This document shows, piece after piece, positions 27,749-38,316 of a DNA stretch of 64,000 nt. A model generated the notes under the pieces. The model was not told the origin of the DNA, ran no database searches, and saw only the letters and a list, made by a program, of their open reading frames with translations. Within the stretch, counting starts at the first letter, position 1. Every line of letters starts with the position of its first letter. Source of the stretch: Virgibacillus oceani (GTDB lineage: Bacteria; Bacillota; Bacilli; Bacillales; Amphibacillaceae); contig NZ_BMFR01000003.1 of assembly GCF_014638995.1 (NCBI RefSeq), positions 1 to 64,000 on the forward strand, given 5' to 3'. The translations under genes were made by a program, and so were the position numbers.

Positions 27749-28972
27749 TTAAGCCTCAGCCTTTGGTGCGATCAATGCTTTAGAAGCAGGCTGTTTAAAA
27801 ATAGACTGAATAACGGATTTTATTGAATCATGATTTACAGCATCAATTTCCTGAATCATCTCGTCTAATGTACGATGTCGCTTTAGTAATAATTCATTTT
27901 TCCCATTACGGCTCATGCGACTGCTCGTACTTTCTAAGCTAAGCATTAGGTTACCTTTAAACTGCTCCTTACTGTTAATGAGTTCCTTATCACTAAGCCC
28001 ATCTTTAATTAACGTATCTACTGTCTGTTTTATCGTATCCTGTAACAACGGCAATTGATCCTTTCCAGTTCCAGCATAAATCGTTAATAAACCATTATCC
28101 AAAAACGAAGAGTGATAAGAAAAAACGGAATAAGCAAGACCCTTGCTCTCTCTTACGTCCTGAAACAATCTTGAACTCATGCTTCCACCTAAAACGTTAT
28201 TCATAATGACTAAGCTGTATGTGTAATCATCACCAACAGGCAGTCCCTCATACCCTAAACATAAATGAGCTTGTTCTGTATCTTTATTTCTTTCAATATT
28301 ATTTGCCAAGAAAGCAGGTTTAATAATTTCCGAAAGCTGATTTTTCGATCCATACGTGCCAAAATACGATTCGATCTTATTAATAAATGTATGATCAACA
28401 TTACCAGCAACCGATACAACAACATTTTCTGGTGTGTAGCGTTCAGAAATATAGTTACGCAGTGTATCTGGCTTAAAGCTTTTTAAGTGTTCCTCGGTAC
28501 CTAAGATTGGATAGCCTAAAGGGTGTTCACCATATGCAGCCCGTGCTAACAAATCATGAACAATGTCATCAGGTGTATCGTCATACATCTTTATTTCTTC
28601 CAATACCACTTTTTTCTCCCGTTCCATTTCCTCTTCATCAAATGATGAATTAAAAAACATGTCTGCCAAAATATCTAAAGCTAAGTCTTTATGAGTGTCA
28701 AGCACTTTTGCATAAAAGCAAGTGTATTCTTTAGAGGTAAATGCATTGACTTGACCGCCAATTGCATCAAATGCTTCCGCGATTTCTTTTGCGGAACGTG
28801 AATTCGTACCTTTAAAAAACATATGCTCAATAAAATGCGAAATCCCATTATTACGCTCTGTCTCATTACGTGATCCGGTTAAGACCCATATTCCAACTGT
28901 AACCGATCTTACTGCTGGTATAGTTTCTAATACAATTCTAAGTCCATTTTTACTTGTATGCTTTTCAATCAA
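27749..28972 (-). CDS. mlpA: M16 family zinc peptidase MlpA (YmxG)
   Basis: 407-residue M16 peptidase with the inverted zinc motif HFIEH in ISHFIEHMFFKGT (about 46-50) and the downstream Glu in EREKKVVLEEIKM. The C-terminal half has the GGSMSSRLFQDVRE loop. Related to mitochondrial processing peptidase; in B. subtilis it affects extracellular protease levels. The start is a TTG at 28972 with GGGAGG 8 bases upstream, giving the family-like N terminus. It follows ylxY by about 75 bases. Confidence 0.92.
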   Translation of the reverse strand: MIEKHTSKNGLRIVLETIPAVRSVTVGIWVLTGSRNETERNNGISHFIEHMFFKGTNSRSAKEIAEAFDAIGGQVNAFTSKEYTCFYAKVLDTHKDLALDILADMFFNSSFDEEEMEREKKVVLEEIKMYDDTPDDIVHDLLARAAYGEHPLGYPILGTEEHLKSFKPDTLRNYISERYTPENVVVSVAGNVDHTFINKIESYFGTYGSKNQLSEIIKPAFLANNIERNKDTEQAHLCLGYEGLPVGDDYTYSLVIMNNVLGGSMSSRLFQDVRESKGLAYSVFSYHSSFLDNGLLTIYAGTGKDQLPLLQDTIKQTVDTLIKDGLSDKELINSKEQFKGNLMLSLESTSSRMSRNGKNELLLKRHRTLDEMIQEIDAVNHDSIKSVIQSIFKQPASKALIAPKAEA

Positions 28973-29048
28973 TTAGTTGTCCTCCCAAATAACCTTAAAT
29001 AATTTTAATAAAGAATCTAAATATTTGACTCTTTCTAAAGATCCAATA

Positions 29049-30002
29049 CTATCTTTCCTCATTGAGCAGATTTCCAACCGCCCCTATTCTGTAGCCTTTT
29101 TCTTTTATATTTTGAATTAATGGTTTTAATCCTTGAGCAATTGTATCTGTCGGGTGCATTAAAACCATAGCTCCTGGGTGAATTTTTCCCATTACTCGGT
29201 TCATCATAACAGAAACAGATGGATTCTTCCAATCAATTGTGTCGACACTCCAGAGAATCGTCTTCATATTCAATTCATCAGCTATTTTAATTACCTGGTC
29301 GTTAAAGCCTCCACTTGGCGGAGCAAACCATTTAGGAGTTTCACCGGTAATCGCTTGTAATATTTCATTCGTTTGCGCAATTTGTTCTCTTATTTCCACA
29401 CTTGATAATCGTTCCATTGCGGGATGATTATATGCATGATTTCCAATAGTATGCCCTTGTTCCTTTATCATTTTAACCAAATCAGCGTTATTTTTAGCCC
29501 ATTTGCCTTCAATAAAAAACGTTGCTTTTACCTCCTGTTTCTTCAATGTTTCTAAAATACTTGGGATATATTCCGTGCCCCAGGAAACATTGATTAAAAG
29601 AGCAACCATTTGTTTTTCCGGGTGTCCGCGATATATCGGTGCAGGTGGCAGCTCCTCCATAGTAATTTCTGGCGGAACCTGGTCATATACTAGTAATGTT
29701 TTATCAAATACTCCATTTTCCTTCATTTGTTGATAAGATTTGTCAACATTTACTTTTATTCCATTTCGTCCAGGAGTTTTTTTCCAAACCCTGTCAATTA
29801 CTGCATTTTGAGGAGCCTCTGCAAACTCAGGACTTTTTTGCTTAATTTGTTTATATAGAGAATCTTCATGTTTACTGACAATTTCAATCTTGTTAGAAAA
29901 TGTTTCTGCATCGTTTACAACAAATGGATTGTAATCAATATTAAACGATATTGCAACAATAATTATAAACACTATAACATGTACAATACGATAACGGTAC
30001 AT
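29049..30002 (-). CDS. ylxY: YlxY, polysaccharide-deacetylase-like sporulation protein
   Basis: 317 residues with an N-terminal signal anchor (about 5-22, VHVIVFIIIVAISF) and an extracellular NodB domain. The second zinc motif is present (GNHAYNHPAM), as is a late HPTDT segment. The usual first motif TFDDG is replaced by NVSWGTE, so the catalytic Asp pair is missing; B. subtilis YlxY shows the same change, so this is a family trait and suggests loss of, or altered, deacetylase activity. It has a good GGAGG binding site and lies between pnp and mlpA. Confidence 0.9.
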   Translation of the reverse strand: MYRYRIVHVIVFIIIVAISFNIDYNPFVVNDAETFSNKIEIVSKHEDSLYKQIKQKSPEFAEAPQNAVIDRVWKKTPGRNGIKVNVDKSYQQMKENGVFDKTLLVYDQVPPEITMEELPPAPIYRGHPEKQMVALLINVSWGTEYIPSILETLKKQEVKATFFIEGKWAKNNADLVKMIKEQGHTIGNHAYNHPAMERLSSVEIREQIAQTNEILQAITGETPKWFAPPSGGFNDQVIKIADELNMKTILWSVDTIDWKNPSVSVMMNRVMGKIHPGAMVLMHPTDTIAQGLKPLIQNIKEKGYRIGAVGNLLNEER

Positions 30003-30139
30003 ACATATCCCTCCTCATTCACTTATATGAGGATTGAGGACAAGATATGCTAAGAAAAGCTTCGGCTTAACCATGTGTTAATGATTAGAAACTAGTGTCG
30101 GGAAAGAAGCTTTAGAATCAGCTATTTTTCCAATAAAAA

Positions 30140-30163
30140 AAGAAACTGGTTTTCCAGCTTCTT
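30140..30163 (-). terminator. Intrinsic terminator of pnp
   Basis: 10-bp stem with a tetraloop, AAGAAACTGG (30140-30149) / CCAGCTTCTT (30154-30163). The single imperfect pair is G-U only in the minus-strand RNA. It is followed by TTTTTTT. Confidence 0.88.
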
Positions 30164-30183
30164 GTTTCTTGTATCCTTTATAA

Positions 30184-32301
30184 TTAAGACCTAGATTTTT
30201 CGTTTTTCTCCTTTTGTTCCTTCAATACTGCCTTACGTGAAAGGTTTACCCTGCCCTGATGATCAATTTCTTTTACTTTTACCATTATTTGATCACCGAT
30301 TGAAACAACATCTTCTACTTTATTTGTTCGTTCCTCGGCCAATTCAGAAATGTGAACCAATCCATCTTTACCTTTAAACAATTCGACGAACGCGCCAAAT
30401 TTTTCGATTCGCTTAACAGTTCCCAAATACATCTGACCAACTTCAACTTCACGAACAAGGTCTTCAATAATTTGCTTAGCCTTTTCGTTCATTGCAGCGT
30501 CCGTTGAAGAAATAAATACACTGCCATCTTGTTCGATGTCAATTTTCACACCGGTTTCGTCAATAATCTGATTAATTTGCTTACCACTTGGTCCAATTAC
30601 ATCGCGGATCTTATCAGGATTAATCTTCATTGTTAAGATTTTTGGTGCATATTGTGATAACTCAGTTTTAGGTTCCTTTATTGTTGCAAGCATTGAATCC
30701 AGAATTTGCATACGGCCCTTTTTAGCCTGTGTTAATGCTTCAGACAAGATTTCTCTAGATAAGCCGTTAATTTTAATATCCATTTGCAGTGCGGTAACTC
30801 CTTCAGCTGTTCCTGCAACTTTAAAGTCCATATCACCAAGTGCATCTTCCATACCCTGAATATCCGTTAAGATAGTATAATCTTCCCCAGATTTCACAAG
30901 CCCCATCGCAATACCGGCTACTGGTGCTTTAATTGGTACACCTGCATCCATCATTGCTAGTGTGCTTGCACAGATACTTGCCTGAGATGTAGAGCCATTT
31001 GATTCTAATACTTCTGATACTAAACGAATAGTATACGGGAATACCTTGTCAGATGGTACAACTTTTTCAAGTGCACGTTCTCCCAATGCACCATGACCAA
31101 TTTCACGGCGCCCGGGTCCACGAATCGGCCCAGTTTCACCTACACTATACTGCGGAAAATTATAATGATGCATAAAACGTTTTGACTCTTCTAAGTCTAA
31201 TCCGTCCAATATTTGTACATCGCCTAATGCCCCTAATGTACATATGCTTAGTGCTTGCGTTTGTCCTCGTGTAAATAAACCCGATCCATGTGTCCGCGGA
31301 AGCACGCCGATACGCGATGATAATGGACGAATCTCATCAATTTTACGGCCGTCTGGGCGTACTTTTTCCTTCGTTATTAAACGGCGAACTTCTTCTTTCA
31401 CCATTTTATCTAAAATTGATTTGACCTGTTTTATTGCATCATCATCTTCCTGATCCTCATATAAGGCAATTATTTCAGCTTTAACCTCGCTTATAGCATC
31501 CTCTCTGGCATGCTTTTCTTTTACCTGAATTGCAGCTAATAATTTTTCCTTTGCTTGTGCCTCAACCTTTGATGATAAATCCTGATCTAACTCAAATAAT
31601 GTGACTTCTGATTTTGTAACACCAATCGCTGAGACAATTTCCTCTTGAAATGCTACCAAACGTGCAATTTCCTGATGACCAAACATGATCGCTTCCAGCA
31701 TGACTTCTTCGGGTACTTCCTGTGCTCCAGCTTCTACCATATTGATTGCATCTTTGGTTCCTGCAACAGTTAGATCAATATCACTTTTTTCTTCTTGATC
31801 TACTGTTGGATTAATAATGAACTCACCGTCAACTCGTCCAACATGCACCCCGGCAATAGGTTCTTCAAATGGAATATCAGAAACGCTTAATGCGATGGAT
31901 GAACCAATCATTGCAGCAATTTCTGTAGAACAATCCTGATCAACACTCATAACAGTACTGATTACCTGAACTTCATTGCGGAAGCCATCCGGAAAAAGAG
32001 GACGAATCGGTCTATCAATTAAACGGGAAGCAAGAATCGCTTTTTCACTTGGACGTCCTTCTCGTTTAATGAACCCTCCTGGAATCTTTCCAACAGCGTA
32101 TAATCGTTCTTCATAATTTACGGTTAACGGGAAGAACGGTAAATCCTTTGGTTCCTTTGATGCCGTCGCAACGGACAGTACGGATGTATCTCCATATCGT
32201 ATCATACAGGCACCATTGGCCTGTTTAGCTAGCTCTCCAATTTCGACAATAAACTTTTTACCGGCGATTTGCGTGGAGAAAATTTGTTTTTCATCTGCCA
32301 T
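30184..32301 (-). CDS. pnp: Polynucleotide phosphorylase
   Basis: 705-residue 3'-5' phosphorolytic exoribonuclease, a main mRNA-decay enzyme. It has two RNase PH domains (the first around [17 protein letters not shown], the second with [16 protein letters not shown] and [16 protein letters not shown]), then a KH domain ([15 protein letters not shown]) and an S1 domain ([28 protein letters not shown]). Start: ATG 32301 behind AAGGAGT. The frame is open 13 codons further without homology. It has its own promoter and terminator. Confidence 0.97.
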   Translation of the reverse strand: MADEKQIFSTQIAGKKFIVEIGELAKQANGACMIRYGDTSVLSVATASKEPKDLPFFPLTVNYEERLYAVGKIPGGFIKREGRPSEKAILASRLIDRPIRPLFPDGFRNEVQVISTVMSVDQDCSTEIAAMIGSSIALSVSDIPFEEPIAGVHVGRVDGEFIINPTVDQEEKSDIDLTVAGTKDAINMVEAGAQEVPEEVMLEAIMFGHQEIARLVAFQEEIVSAIGVTKSEVTLFELDQDLSSKVEAQAKEKLLAAIQVKEKHAREDAISEVKAEIIALYEDQEDDDAIKQVKSILDKMVKEEVRRLITKEKVRPDGRKIDEIRPLSSRIGVLPRTHGSGLFTRGQTQALSICTLGALGDVQILDGLDLEESKRFMHHYNFPQYSVGETGPIRGPGRREIGHGALGERALEKVVPSDKVFPYTIRLVSEVLESNGSTSQASICASTLAMMDAGVPIKAPVAGIAMGLVKSGEDYTILTDIQGMEDALGDMDFKVAGTAEGVTALQMDIKINGLSREILSEALTQAKKGRMQILDSMLATIKEPKTELSQYAPKILTMKINPDKIRDVIGPSGKQINQIIDETGVKIDIEQDGSVFISSTDAAMNEKAKQIIEDLVREVEVGQMYLGTVKRIEKFGAFVELFKGKDGLVHISELAEERTNKVEDVVSIGDQIMVKVKEIDHQGRVNLSRKAVLKEQKEKNEKSRS

Positions 32302-32338
32302 TAGTAGTAGTACTCCTTTCAATAACATTCTATCTCCC

Positions 32339-32367
32339 ATTTTATAGTTAATAGGCTGAAATGTAAA
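32339..32367 (-). promoter_or_regulatory. Sigma-A-like promoter of pnp
   Basis: Minus-strand TTTACA (32362-32367), 17-base spacer, TAAAAT (32339-32344), about 30 bases before the pnp start codon. Confidence 0.6.
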
Positions 32368-32533
32368 TTTTATGTATTAAAAAACTCAAAAGCAGAGTGT
32401 ATTGGCATTAGCTGATTATGCCAGCGAGAAATGCAAGCATAATTTAAACCAAAGTTTTTAACTTAGCAATTAGCTTTTTAAAACAGACCACCCGCACAAT
32501 TAATTGTATTGCATAATTCATTTATACGTATAA

Positions 32534-32559
32534 AAAAAGCGGGATTACTCCCGCTTTTT
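32534..32559 (-). terminator. Intrinsic terminator of rpsO
   Basis: 11-bp stem AAAAAGCGGGA (32534-32544) / TCCCGCTTTTT (32549-32559) with a tetraloop and a long T-run on the minus strand, directly after the rpsO stop. Confidence 0.93.
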
Positions 32560-32564
32560 CATGG

Positions 32565-32834
32565 TTATCTACGTAAGCCAAGTTTTTTTATTAGATCACG
32601 ATAACGTGTAACGTCTTTGTTACGCAAGTAGTTTAGTAAATTACGACGTTTACCAACCATTTTCAAAAGACCTCGACGTGAATGATGGTCCTTTTTATGA
32701 ACACGTAAATGCTCGTTAAGAGTTGTAATTTCCTCTGTAAGGACAGCGATTTGTACCTCTGGAGAACCAGTGTCGTTATCATGAACTTTATATTCATTAA
32801 TAAGTTCATTTTTACGTTCTTTTGTGATTGCCAT
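32565..32834 (-). CDS. rpsO: 30S ribosomal protein S15
   Basis: 89 residues, universal S15 length, binding the central domain of 16S rRNA early in 30S assembly. Contains [20 protein letters not shown] (quoted in part: [15 protein letters not shown]) and [12 protein letters not shown]. Start ATG 32834 with AGGAGGT at 7 bases; an alternative ATG three codons upstream overlaps that site. It has its own promoter, a possibly structured leader and a terminator. Confidence 0.97.
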   Translation of the reverse strand: MAITKERKNELINEYKVHDNDTGSPEVQIAVLTEEITTLNEHLRVHKKDHHSRRGLLKMVGKRRNLLNYLRNKDVTRYRDLIKKLGLRR

Positions 32835-32872
32835 CCTGTTCACCTCCTATTTTTTGTTCATATCCCCATTCC

Positions 32873-32904
32873 CCTAGCAAACGTCGGAGTTTCGATTTGC
32901 CAAG
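32873..32904 (-). promoter_or_regulatory. Possible S15 autoregulatory leader hairpin
   Basis: In the rpsO leader CTTGGCAAA (32896-32904) can pair with TTTGCTAGG (32873-32881) over 9 positions, including G-U pairs, with a small inner TCG/CGA stem. S15 represses its own mRNA through 5' leader structures in several Firmicutes. The match to a specific described class could not be tested. Confidence 0.4.
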
Positions 32905-32923
32905 CGAAGGTTTTACGTTGTTA

Positions 32924-32952
32924 AGAATACAACTTTTCAGCATAAAATGCAA
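32924..32952 (-). promoter_or_regulatory. Possible sigma-A promoter of rpsO
   Basis: TTGCAT (32947-32952), 17-base spacer, TATTCT (32924-32929) on the minus strand. It would give a leader of about 80 bases that includes the candidate S15 hairpin. The hexamers match only partly. Confidence 0.4.
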
Positions 32953-32999
32953 GTATAAATAATAGTAAAAATGTATTTACCGATTATAATTACCCTTCA

Positions 33000-33938
33000 T
33001 CAGCTTGAAAAATAACGACGGATTATTTCTTCATCATTACCAATTTCTTCAACGAGTGCTTCCACACTGTTAAATTTCTTTTCATCACGAATGTATTTGT
33101 GCCATTCAAGCTTAAGTTCTTCCCCATACAAATCATTATTATAATCAAAAATATTAACTTCTATGGAAGGCTCTGCGACATCAGCTTTAAAAGTAGGATT
33201 AACCCCTAAATTGGCCATCCCTTCATATACTTCATTTTTGTAGAAAACCTTGACAGCATAGACACCAATTTTAGGCAATAATGCGTCTGGATCAATACGC
33301 AAATTAGCTGTTGGGTATCCTATTGTTCTTCCGCGTTTATCTCCATCAACTACAATACCGTATATAGAAAGCGGTCTATCTAATAAGCTATTTACTGCTT
33401 CAATTTCACCTTTTTTAAGCAGCTCTCTAATCTTAGTAGAACTTACTTTTTCATCGTCTAATTCCACCTTGTCGATTACAGAATAAGTAAACGCCCCTTT
33501 TGCGTGTTCTTCAATTACTTCCATATTCCCTTTCCCTTTATGACCATACGAATAATCGAACCCTGCTACCAGATGACGAATATTTAATCCAATAATAAAA
33601 TGGTCAATAAAATCCTGTGGAGATAATTTAGATAATTCCTGATTAAAATTAATAATGTACAAACGGTCAACATGCATTTGCTGCAAAATTTCCTGTTTTT
33701 CTCTTAATGGTGTAATGTACTTTACATGCCGAACATCTTTTTTTAAAACAACTGATGGATGCGGATGGAATGTGATTACCGCACTTTCCATATTCTTGTT
33801 CACCGCCTCATCAACAGCTGTTTGAATTACCTTTTGATGTCCTTTATGTATACCATCAAAAAAGCCAATAGCTGCAACTGTTTTGGGAAGTTCCTCCAAA
33901 ACTAAAGTATGGGGGTATGTTAATTCAATCGTTCGCAC
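33000..33938 (-). CDS. ribC: Bifunctional riboflavin kinase/FAD synthetase
   Basis: 312-residue enzyme converting riboflavin to FMN and FAD. The N-terminal nucleotidyltransferase domain has GFFDGIHKGHQ and later SSTKIRELL. The C-terminal riboflavin kinase domain has GRTIGYPTANLRID and VNPTFKAD. It lies 10 bases after truB at the end of the nusA-infB operon, the standard Bacillus arrangement. Confidence 0.95.
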   Translation of the reverse strand: MRTIELTYPHTLVLEELPKTVAAIGFFDGIHKGHQKVIQTAVDEAVNKNMESAVITFHPHPSVVLKKDVRHVKYITPLREKQEILQQMHVDRLYIINFNQELSKLSPQDFIDHFIIGLNIRHLVAGFDYSYGHKGKGNMEVIEEHAKGAFTYSVIDKVELDDEKVSSTKIRELLKKGEIEAVNSLLDRPLSIYGIVVDGDKRGRTIGYPTANLRIDPDALLPKIGVYAVKVFYKNEVYEGMANLGVNPTFKADVAEPSIEVNIFDYNNDLYGEELKLEWHKYIRDEKKFNSVEALVEEIGNDEEIIRRYFSS

Positions 33939-33948
33939 GTTTAATCAC

Positions 33949-34854
33949 CTACACTTTTTTCTTATCTACTTGAAAAACACGAACAGGCTTAATCTGATCG
34001 TCCTTTTCAGGATGTGTTTGATAGATTGCTAATACATGATTATCATACATGACAGCAAACGGGTCTGTTGATAACCTTTTATCGGGTTTAGCCAGCTTTT
34101 GCCCATTCAGCACTTTTCGCATAATTTCCTCATTTACTGTTAACTGATCTAGTTGCGTAATCCCTCTTGCAATAGGTAAAAGTATATTATCCTGCTGTTC
34201 AGATTCAATAGCCTGTTCAATTTCGTCAAATGTATACGTGTCCTTTTCCGAAAAAGAACCAGTTTCTGTCCTGATTAAATCTGACATATGTGCAGGATAT
34301 CCTATTCTGGCTCCAATATCAACACACAATGTCCTAATGTATGTACCCTTTGAACATGTAACCTTTAGTTTAAATGAATTATTCGTTTCCCTGCCTATTA
34401 ATTTTATCTCAAAAATAGTTACTTGTCTTTCCGGACGTTCTACCTTTTGATTTGCTCTAGCATATTCATAAAGCTTTTTCCCATTAACTTTTACTGCAGA
34501 ATACATTGGCGGAACCTGTGTAATAACTCCCTCAAACGACTTTAATACTTCGATAATCTCCTTTTGATCTGGAGGATTGGACACCGGTTTTTGATCCACA
34601 ACCTGCCCATATGCATCCTCCGTATCTGTAGCCGTACCTAGTGATACTTCAGCTATATATGTTTTTTTTGTATTTGTTAAGAAAGGAACTATTTTAGTAG
34701 CTTGTCCAATACAAATTGGCAAAACCCCTTCCACTTCGGGGTCAAGTGTACCAGTATGACCAACTTTCTTAGTTTTTAATAATTTCCTTATTTTAAAAAC
34801 ACAATCATGCGATGTCATACCTTTTGGCTTCCATAGCGGCAAAATGCCATCCAT
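33949..34854 (-). CDS. truB: tRNA pseudouridine(55) synthase
   Basis: 301-residue enzyme forming pseudouridine 55 in the T-loop of tRNAs. The catalytic Asp is in GHTGTLDPEVEGVLP (Asp about residue 38), and the KGTYIRTLCVDIG motif follows. The C-terminal extension is PUA-like. Start: ATG 34854 (MDGILPLWKP) behind GGAGG at 8 bases; the open frame upstream has no homology. It follows rbfA after about 210 bases that include a terminator-like hairpin. Confidence 0.95.
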   Translation of the reverse strand: MDGILPLWKPKGMTSHDCVFKIRKLLKTKKVGHTGTLDPEVEGVLPICIGQATKIVPFLTNTKKTYIAEVSLGTATDTEDAYGQVVDQKPVSNPPDQKEIIEVLKSFEGVITQVPPMYSAVKVNGKKLYEYARANQKVERPERQVTIFEIKLIGRETNNSFKLKVTCSKGTYIRTLCVDIGARIGYPAHMSDLIRTETGSFSEKDTYTFDEIEQAIESEQQDNILLPIARGITQLDQLTVNEEIMRKVLNGQKLAKPDKRLSTDPFAVMYDNHVLAIYQTHPEKDDQIKPVRVFQVDKKKV

Positions 34855-35018
34855 ACTCTTAGCCTCCAATATACGAAAGTATTCGGGCAAGACCTGCAGC
34901 GAAACAATAGTCAAGGATCCGAAGAATGATAATACTTAATTATTCTAAGTCAACGTGTCAATTTGTGCTAAGCCAGGTGCTTATGCATTTGATAATTTTA
35001 GCACAATATGCAAGGAAA

Positions 35019-35048
35019 AATCTGACTCAATTAACTTAGAGTCAGATT
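35019..35048 (-). terminator. Intrinsic terminator after rbfA
   Basis: 10-bp stem AATCTGACTC (35019-35028) / GAGTCAGATT (35039-35048) followed by TTT on the minus strand. It divides the long nusA-infB-rbfA unit from truB-ribC, at least partly. Confidence 0.82.
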
Positions 35049-35068
35049 CCAGAGCATTTACAAGTTGG

Positions 35069-35413
35069 TTATTTGTTGTTTAAATCGCGTAAAATTGTTT
35101 CAATACGGTTGCCATATTCGTACGCATCATCAAATTCAAATGTCAGTTCGGGTGTCTTACGTAAACGAATTCGCTGTCCGACTTCGGAACGAATAAATCC
35201 TTTTGCTTTTGCAAGACCAACAAGCGTATCATGTTTTTGCTGTTCATCACCTAACACGGATATAAATATTTTTGCTTGTTGTAAATCCCCTGTCACCTCA
35301 ACATCCGTAACCGTAACAAACCCAACCCTTGGATCTTTAATTTTTCGTGTGAGAATTTCACCAAGTTCTTTCTTCATTTGTTCTGCTACTCTGTTAGCAC
35401 GTAAATCGCTCAT
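35069..35413 (-). CDS. rbfA: Ribosome-binding factor A
   Basis: 114-residue KH-like factor assisting 16S rRNA 5'-end maturation and cold adaptation. It opens with [20 protein letters not shown] and has [18 protein letters not shown] and the C-terminal [13 protein letters not shown]. It is 138 bases after ylxP in the usual operon order. Confidence 0.95.
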   Translation of the reverse strand: MSDLRANRVAEQMKKELGEILTRKIKDPRVGFVTVTDVEVTGDLQQAKIFISVLGDEQQKHDTLVGLAKAKGFIRSEVGQRIRLRKTPELTFEFDDAYEYGNRIETILRDLNNK

Positions 35414-35551
35414 ATCATCACCTCATGTAAGAAAAGCTAAAGAACCAGATCATTTATAAAAAGATTAGATTCCTATGGTCTGTAAGCAAGGAAATCGGCA
35501 AGGTGCCAATTTCTCTTTCTCCTACTATTTTTCCACTATTGAATTTTAAAG

Positions 35552-35830
35552 CTAGAAATACTCCACATCAGTAATAGTACGCTCCAATTCAGGAAATGTA
35601 TCTACTACCTTTAGAACCTCTTGAATAACTTGTTCTGCATGGCCTTTATCATTTGAAATAGTGACAATCCCTATCTTTGTCCTCTGCCACAAGTCATGAT
35701 AATCCAATTCCGTTACTGCGACGTTGAAGTCGTTTCGTAATTTTGCCATCAATCGCTTAATGATTGAACGCTTGGCTTTTAATGAATGTCCTTCATAGAG
35801 CATACATTCCGCTTCTGCTGTGATAATCAT
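35552..35830 (-). CDS. ylxP: YlxP family protein (DUF503)
   Basis: 92-residue DUF503 protein always encoded between infB and rbfA; proposed to be ribosome- or assembly-related from context only. Conserved segments are [13 protein letters not shown] and [17 protein letters not shown]. The ATG overlaps the infB stop by four bases (ATGA). Confidence 0.92.
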   Translation of the reverse strand: MIITAEAECMLYEGHSLKAKRSIIKRLMAKLRNDFNVAVTELDYHDLWQRTKIGIVTISNDKGHAEQVIQEVLKVVDTFPELERTITDVEYF

Positions 35831-37992
35831 TTACGTTCAATTTCTTCCATAATAAAGGCTTCAATAACATCGCCTTCTTTAATATCATTAAAGTTAGAAA
35901 TTGTAATACCACATTCGTAACCTTGAGCAACTTCTTTGACATCATCTTTGAAACGTTTTAATGCATCAATTTCACCTTCAAACTGTACAACACCATTACG
36001 AATCAAACGTACCCCAGAATCACGTGTAATTTTACCATCTGTAACATAGCTTCCGGCAATTGTCCCAATACGAGATACTTTAAAGGTTTCACGTACTTCT
36101 GCTTGCCCAATAACTTTTTCTTCAAATTCTGGATCCAGCATCCCTTTCATGGCTGCTTCTATTTCTTCGATTACCTTATAAATTACACGATGCAGACGAA
36201 CATCTACCTTTTCTGATTCCGCTGCTTTTTTAGCATTAGCATCTGGCCGTACATTAAACCCAATAACAATCGCATTTGATGCGGATGCTAAAATAATATC
36301 AGATTCTGTTATTGCACCAACACCAGTATGGATGATTTTAATTTTTACACCTTCAACCTCGATTTTACGTAATGAAGATGCCATAGCTTCAGCAGATCCT
36401 TGAACGTCTGCTTTAATAATAATATTAATTTCTTTCATTTCACCTTGTTTAATTTGCTCAAATAGATCGTCTAGGCTAACCTTCGTTTGTTCACTGCGGT
36501 TTTCTTGAATATGTTTTTGCTGGCGTGCTTCACCAATCTGCCGTGCCTTTTTCTCATCAGCGAAAACTAAAAATTGATCACCAGCTTGCGGCACATCGTT
36601 TAAGCCAGTAATTTCAACTGGTGTTGATGGGCCTGCTTCCTTCACTCGTTTACCTAATTCATTAACCATTGCACGTACGCGACCGAATGTGTTGCCAACT
36701 ACAATTGAATTACTTACATGAAGCGTACCATTTTGAACAAGCAATGTCGCAACAGGTCCACGCCCTTTATCCAGCTGAGCATCAATTACAGTTCCAAAAG
36801 CTTGAGTGTTTGGATTTGCTTTTAATTCTTCCACTTCAGATACAAGTAAAATCATTTCTAATAAATCATCAATACCCTCACGTTTAACAGCGGATAGCTG
36901 TACAAAAATCGTATCGCCGCCCCAATCCTCAGGAACTAGTTCATACTCAGTTAATTCCTGCATAACACGATCAGGATTCGCGCCTTCTTTATCCATCTTA
37001 TTAACAGCAACAATAATCGGAACTTCAGCAGCTTTTGCATGATTAATTGCCTCGACAGTTTGTGGCATTACACCATCGTCTGCAGCCACAACTAAAATAG
37101 CAATATCCGTAACCTGTGCACCTCTTGACCGCATACTAGTAAACGCAGCATGACCAGGTGTATCAAGGAAGGTGACTTTTTTACCATTGCTTTCAACTTG
37201 GTAGGCTCCAATATGCTGCGTAATACCACCTGCTTCACCTTCCGTTACTTTCGTGTGACGTATGGAATCTAGAAGTGTTGTTTTACCATGGTCAACGTGC
37301 CCCATGATTGTTACAACTGCTGGACGTTCAACCAAATCTTTGTCTTCATCGTCTTGTTTGTATTTATCAAAATCGGTATCTTCGAGTATGATCTCTTTTT
37401 CCACCGTAACATTGAATTCATCACAAATCAGCTCAACAGCATCATCATCAAGATCCTGGTTCTTCGTAGCCATAACCCCTAAGAACATAAGCTTTTTGAT
37501 AATTTCAGATGCCTCTTTATTGAGTTTACCAGCTAATTCACTAACCGTAAGTGTTCCACTGTATTTAATTTCTTTTGGAGTTTCCTTCACAATGGGCTTC
37601 TGAGATTGTGCCGGTCTATTGTTGCTGCCTTTTTTATTCCTTTGTTTATTGCTTTGATGATTATTGTTCTTTTGTTTCGGTTTTTGGGATGCATTATTTC
37701 CCGATGATCCCTTATTACCTTTTTTATTTGCATGGTTTTTATCGAGTTTTGATTTATCTTTGTGCTGGTTATTTTGAACTTTTGCTGGTTTTTTATTGCC
37801 AGCATTTGTATTATTACTATCTTTAGAATTTGATTTTGAATTAAATTTTTGATCTAACTTACCCTTTACGTCCTCTGAAATAGTTGACATATGGTTTGAT
37901 ACTTCTATATTTAATGATTTTAAGTGACCAATCACTTCTTTACTTGACGTATTGTTTTGTTTTGCATATTCATATACACGCATTTTACTCAT
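35827..37992 (-). CDS. infB: Translation initiation factor IF-2
   Basis: 721-residue GTPase bringing initiator tRNA to the 30S subunit. An N-terminal helix bundle ([11 protein letters not shown]) is followed by a long Lys/Asn/Gln/Ser-rich low-complexity linker (about 50-140), a second IF2_N domain, the G domain with [18 protein letters not shown] and NKMDK, then beta-barrel domains ending near [12 protein letters not shown]. Start: ATG 37992 behind GGGGGTG. It overlaps ylxP by four bases. Confidence 0.97.
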   Translation of the reverse strand: MSKMRVYEYAKQNNTSSKEVIGHLKSLNIEVSNHMSTISEDVKGKLDQKFNSKSNSKDSNNTNAGNKKPAKVQNNQHKDKSKLDKNHANKKGNKGSSGNNASQKPKQKNNNHQSNKQRNKKGSNNRPAQSQKPIVKETPKEIKYSGTLTVSELAGKLNKEASEIIKKLMFLGVMATKNQDLDDDAVELICDEFNVTVEKEIILEDTDFDKYKQDDEDKDLVERPAVVTIMGHVDHGKTTLLDSIRHTKVTEGEAGGITQHIGAYQVESNGKKVTFLDTPGHAAFTSMRSRGAQVTDIAILVVAADDGVMPQTVEAINHAKAAEVPIIVAVNKMDKEGANPDRVMQELTEYELVPEDWGGDTIFVQLSAVKREGIDDLLEMILLVSEVEELKANPNTQAFGTVIDAQLDKGRGPVATLLVQNGTLHVSNSIVVGNTFGRVRAMVNELGKRVKEAGPSTPVEITGLNDVPQAGDQFLVFADEKKARQIGEARQQKHIQENRSEQTKVSLDDLFEQIKQGEMKEINIIIKADVQGSAEAMASSLRKIEVEGVKIKIIHTGVGAITESDIILASASNAIVIGFNVRPDANAKKAAESEKVDVRLHRVIYKVIEEIEAAMKGMLDPEFEEKVIGQAEVRETFKVSRIGTIAGSYVTDGKITRDSGVRLIRNGVVQFEGEIDALKRFKDDVKEVAQGYECGITISNFNDIKEGDVIEAFIMEEIERK

Positions 37993-38012
37993 ACGTTCAC
38001 CCCCGAATTTAT

Positions 38013-38315
38013 TTACCCGAGTAACGATTTAATCTTAGCAGCAAAACCTGCATCTAAAATAGCAATAGCTACTCTTTGTGTTTTTCCAATAGCATTCGAT
38101 AATACGTTTCTATCATCTTCAACTATCACAAATGGTATTTCGTATGTCTTGCATTTATCCGTTAACTTCTTTTTCGTTTGTGGTCCAATGTCACTTGCCA
38201 AAATTACCAATTTCGCTTTGTTTTGTTGAATATCTTTAATGATTGCTTCTTCGCCAAGTGAACACTTTCTTGCCCGAAATGCTAAACCAACCATATTTAA
38301 ATAATTATTCTTCAT
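38013..38315 (-). CDS. ylxQ: YlxQ, L7Ae-family RNA-binding protein
   Basis: 100-residue L7Ae/L30e-fold protein, a K-turn RNA binder in B. subtilis (also called RplGB). It has the family segments [14 protein letters not shown] and [21 protein letters not shown]. Two ATGs, at 38315 and 38327, are possible; 38315 matches the family length but neither has a strong binding site, as expected for a gene coupled to the ylxR end. It lies between ylxR and infB. Confidence 0.9.
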   Translation of the reverse strand: MKNNYLNMVGLAFRARKCSLGEEAIIKDIQQNKAKLVILASDIGPQTKKKLTDKCKTYEIPFVIVEDDRNVLSNAIGKTQRVAIAILDAGFAAKIKSLLG

Positions 38316-38316
38316 A

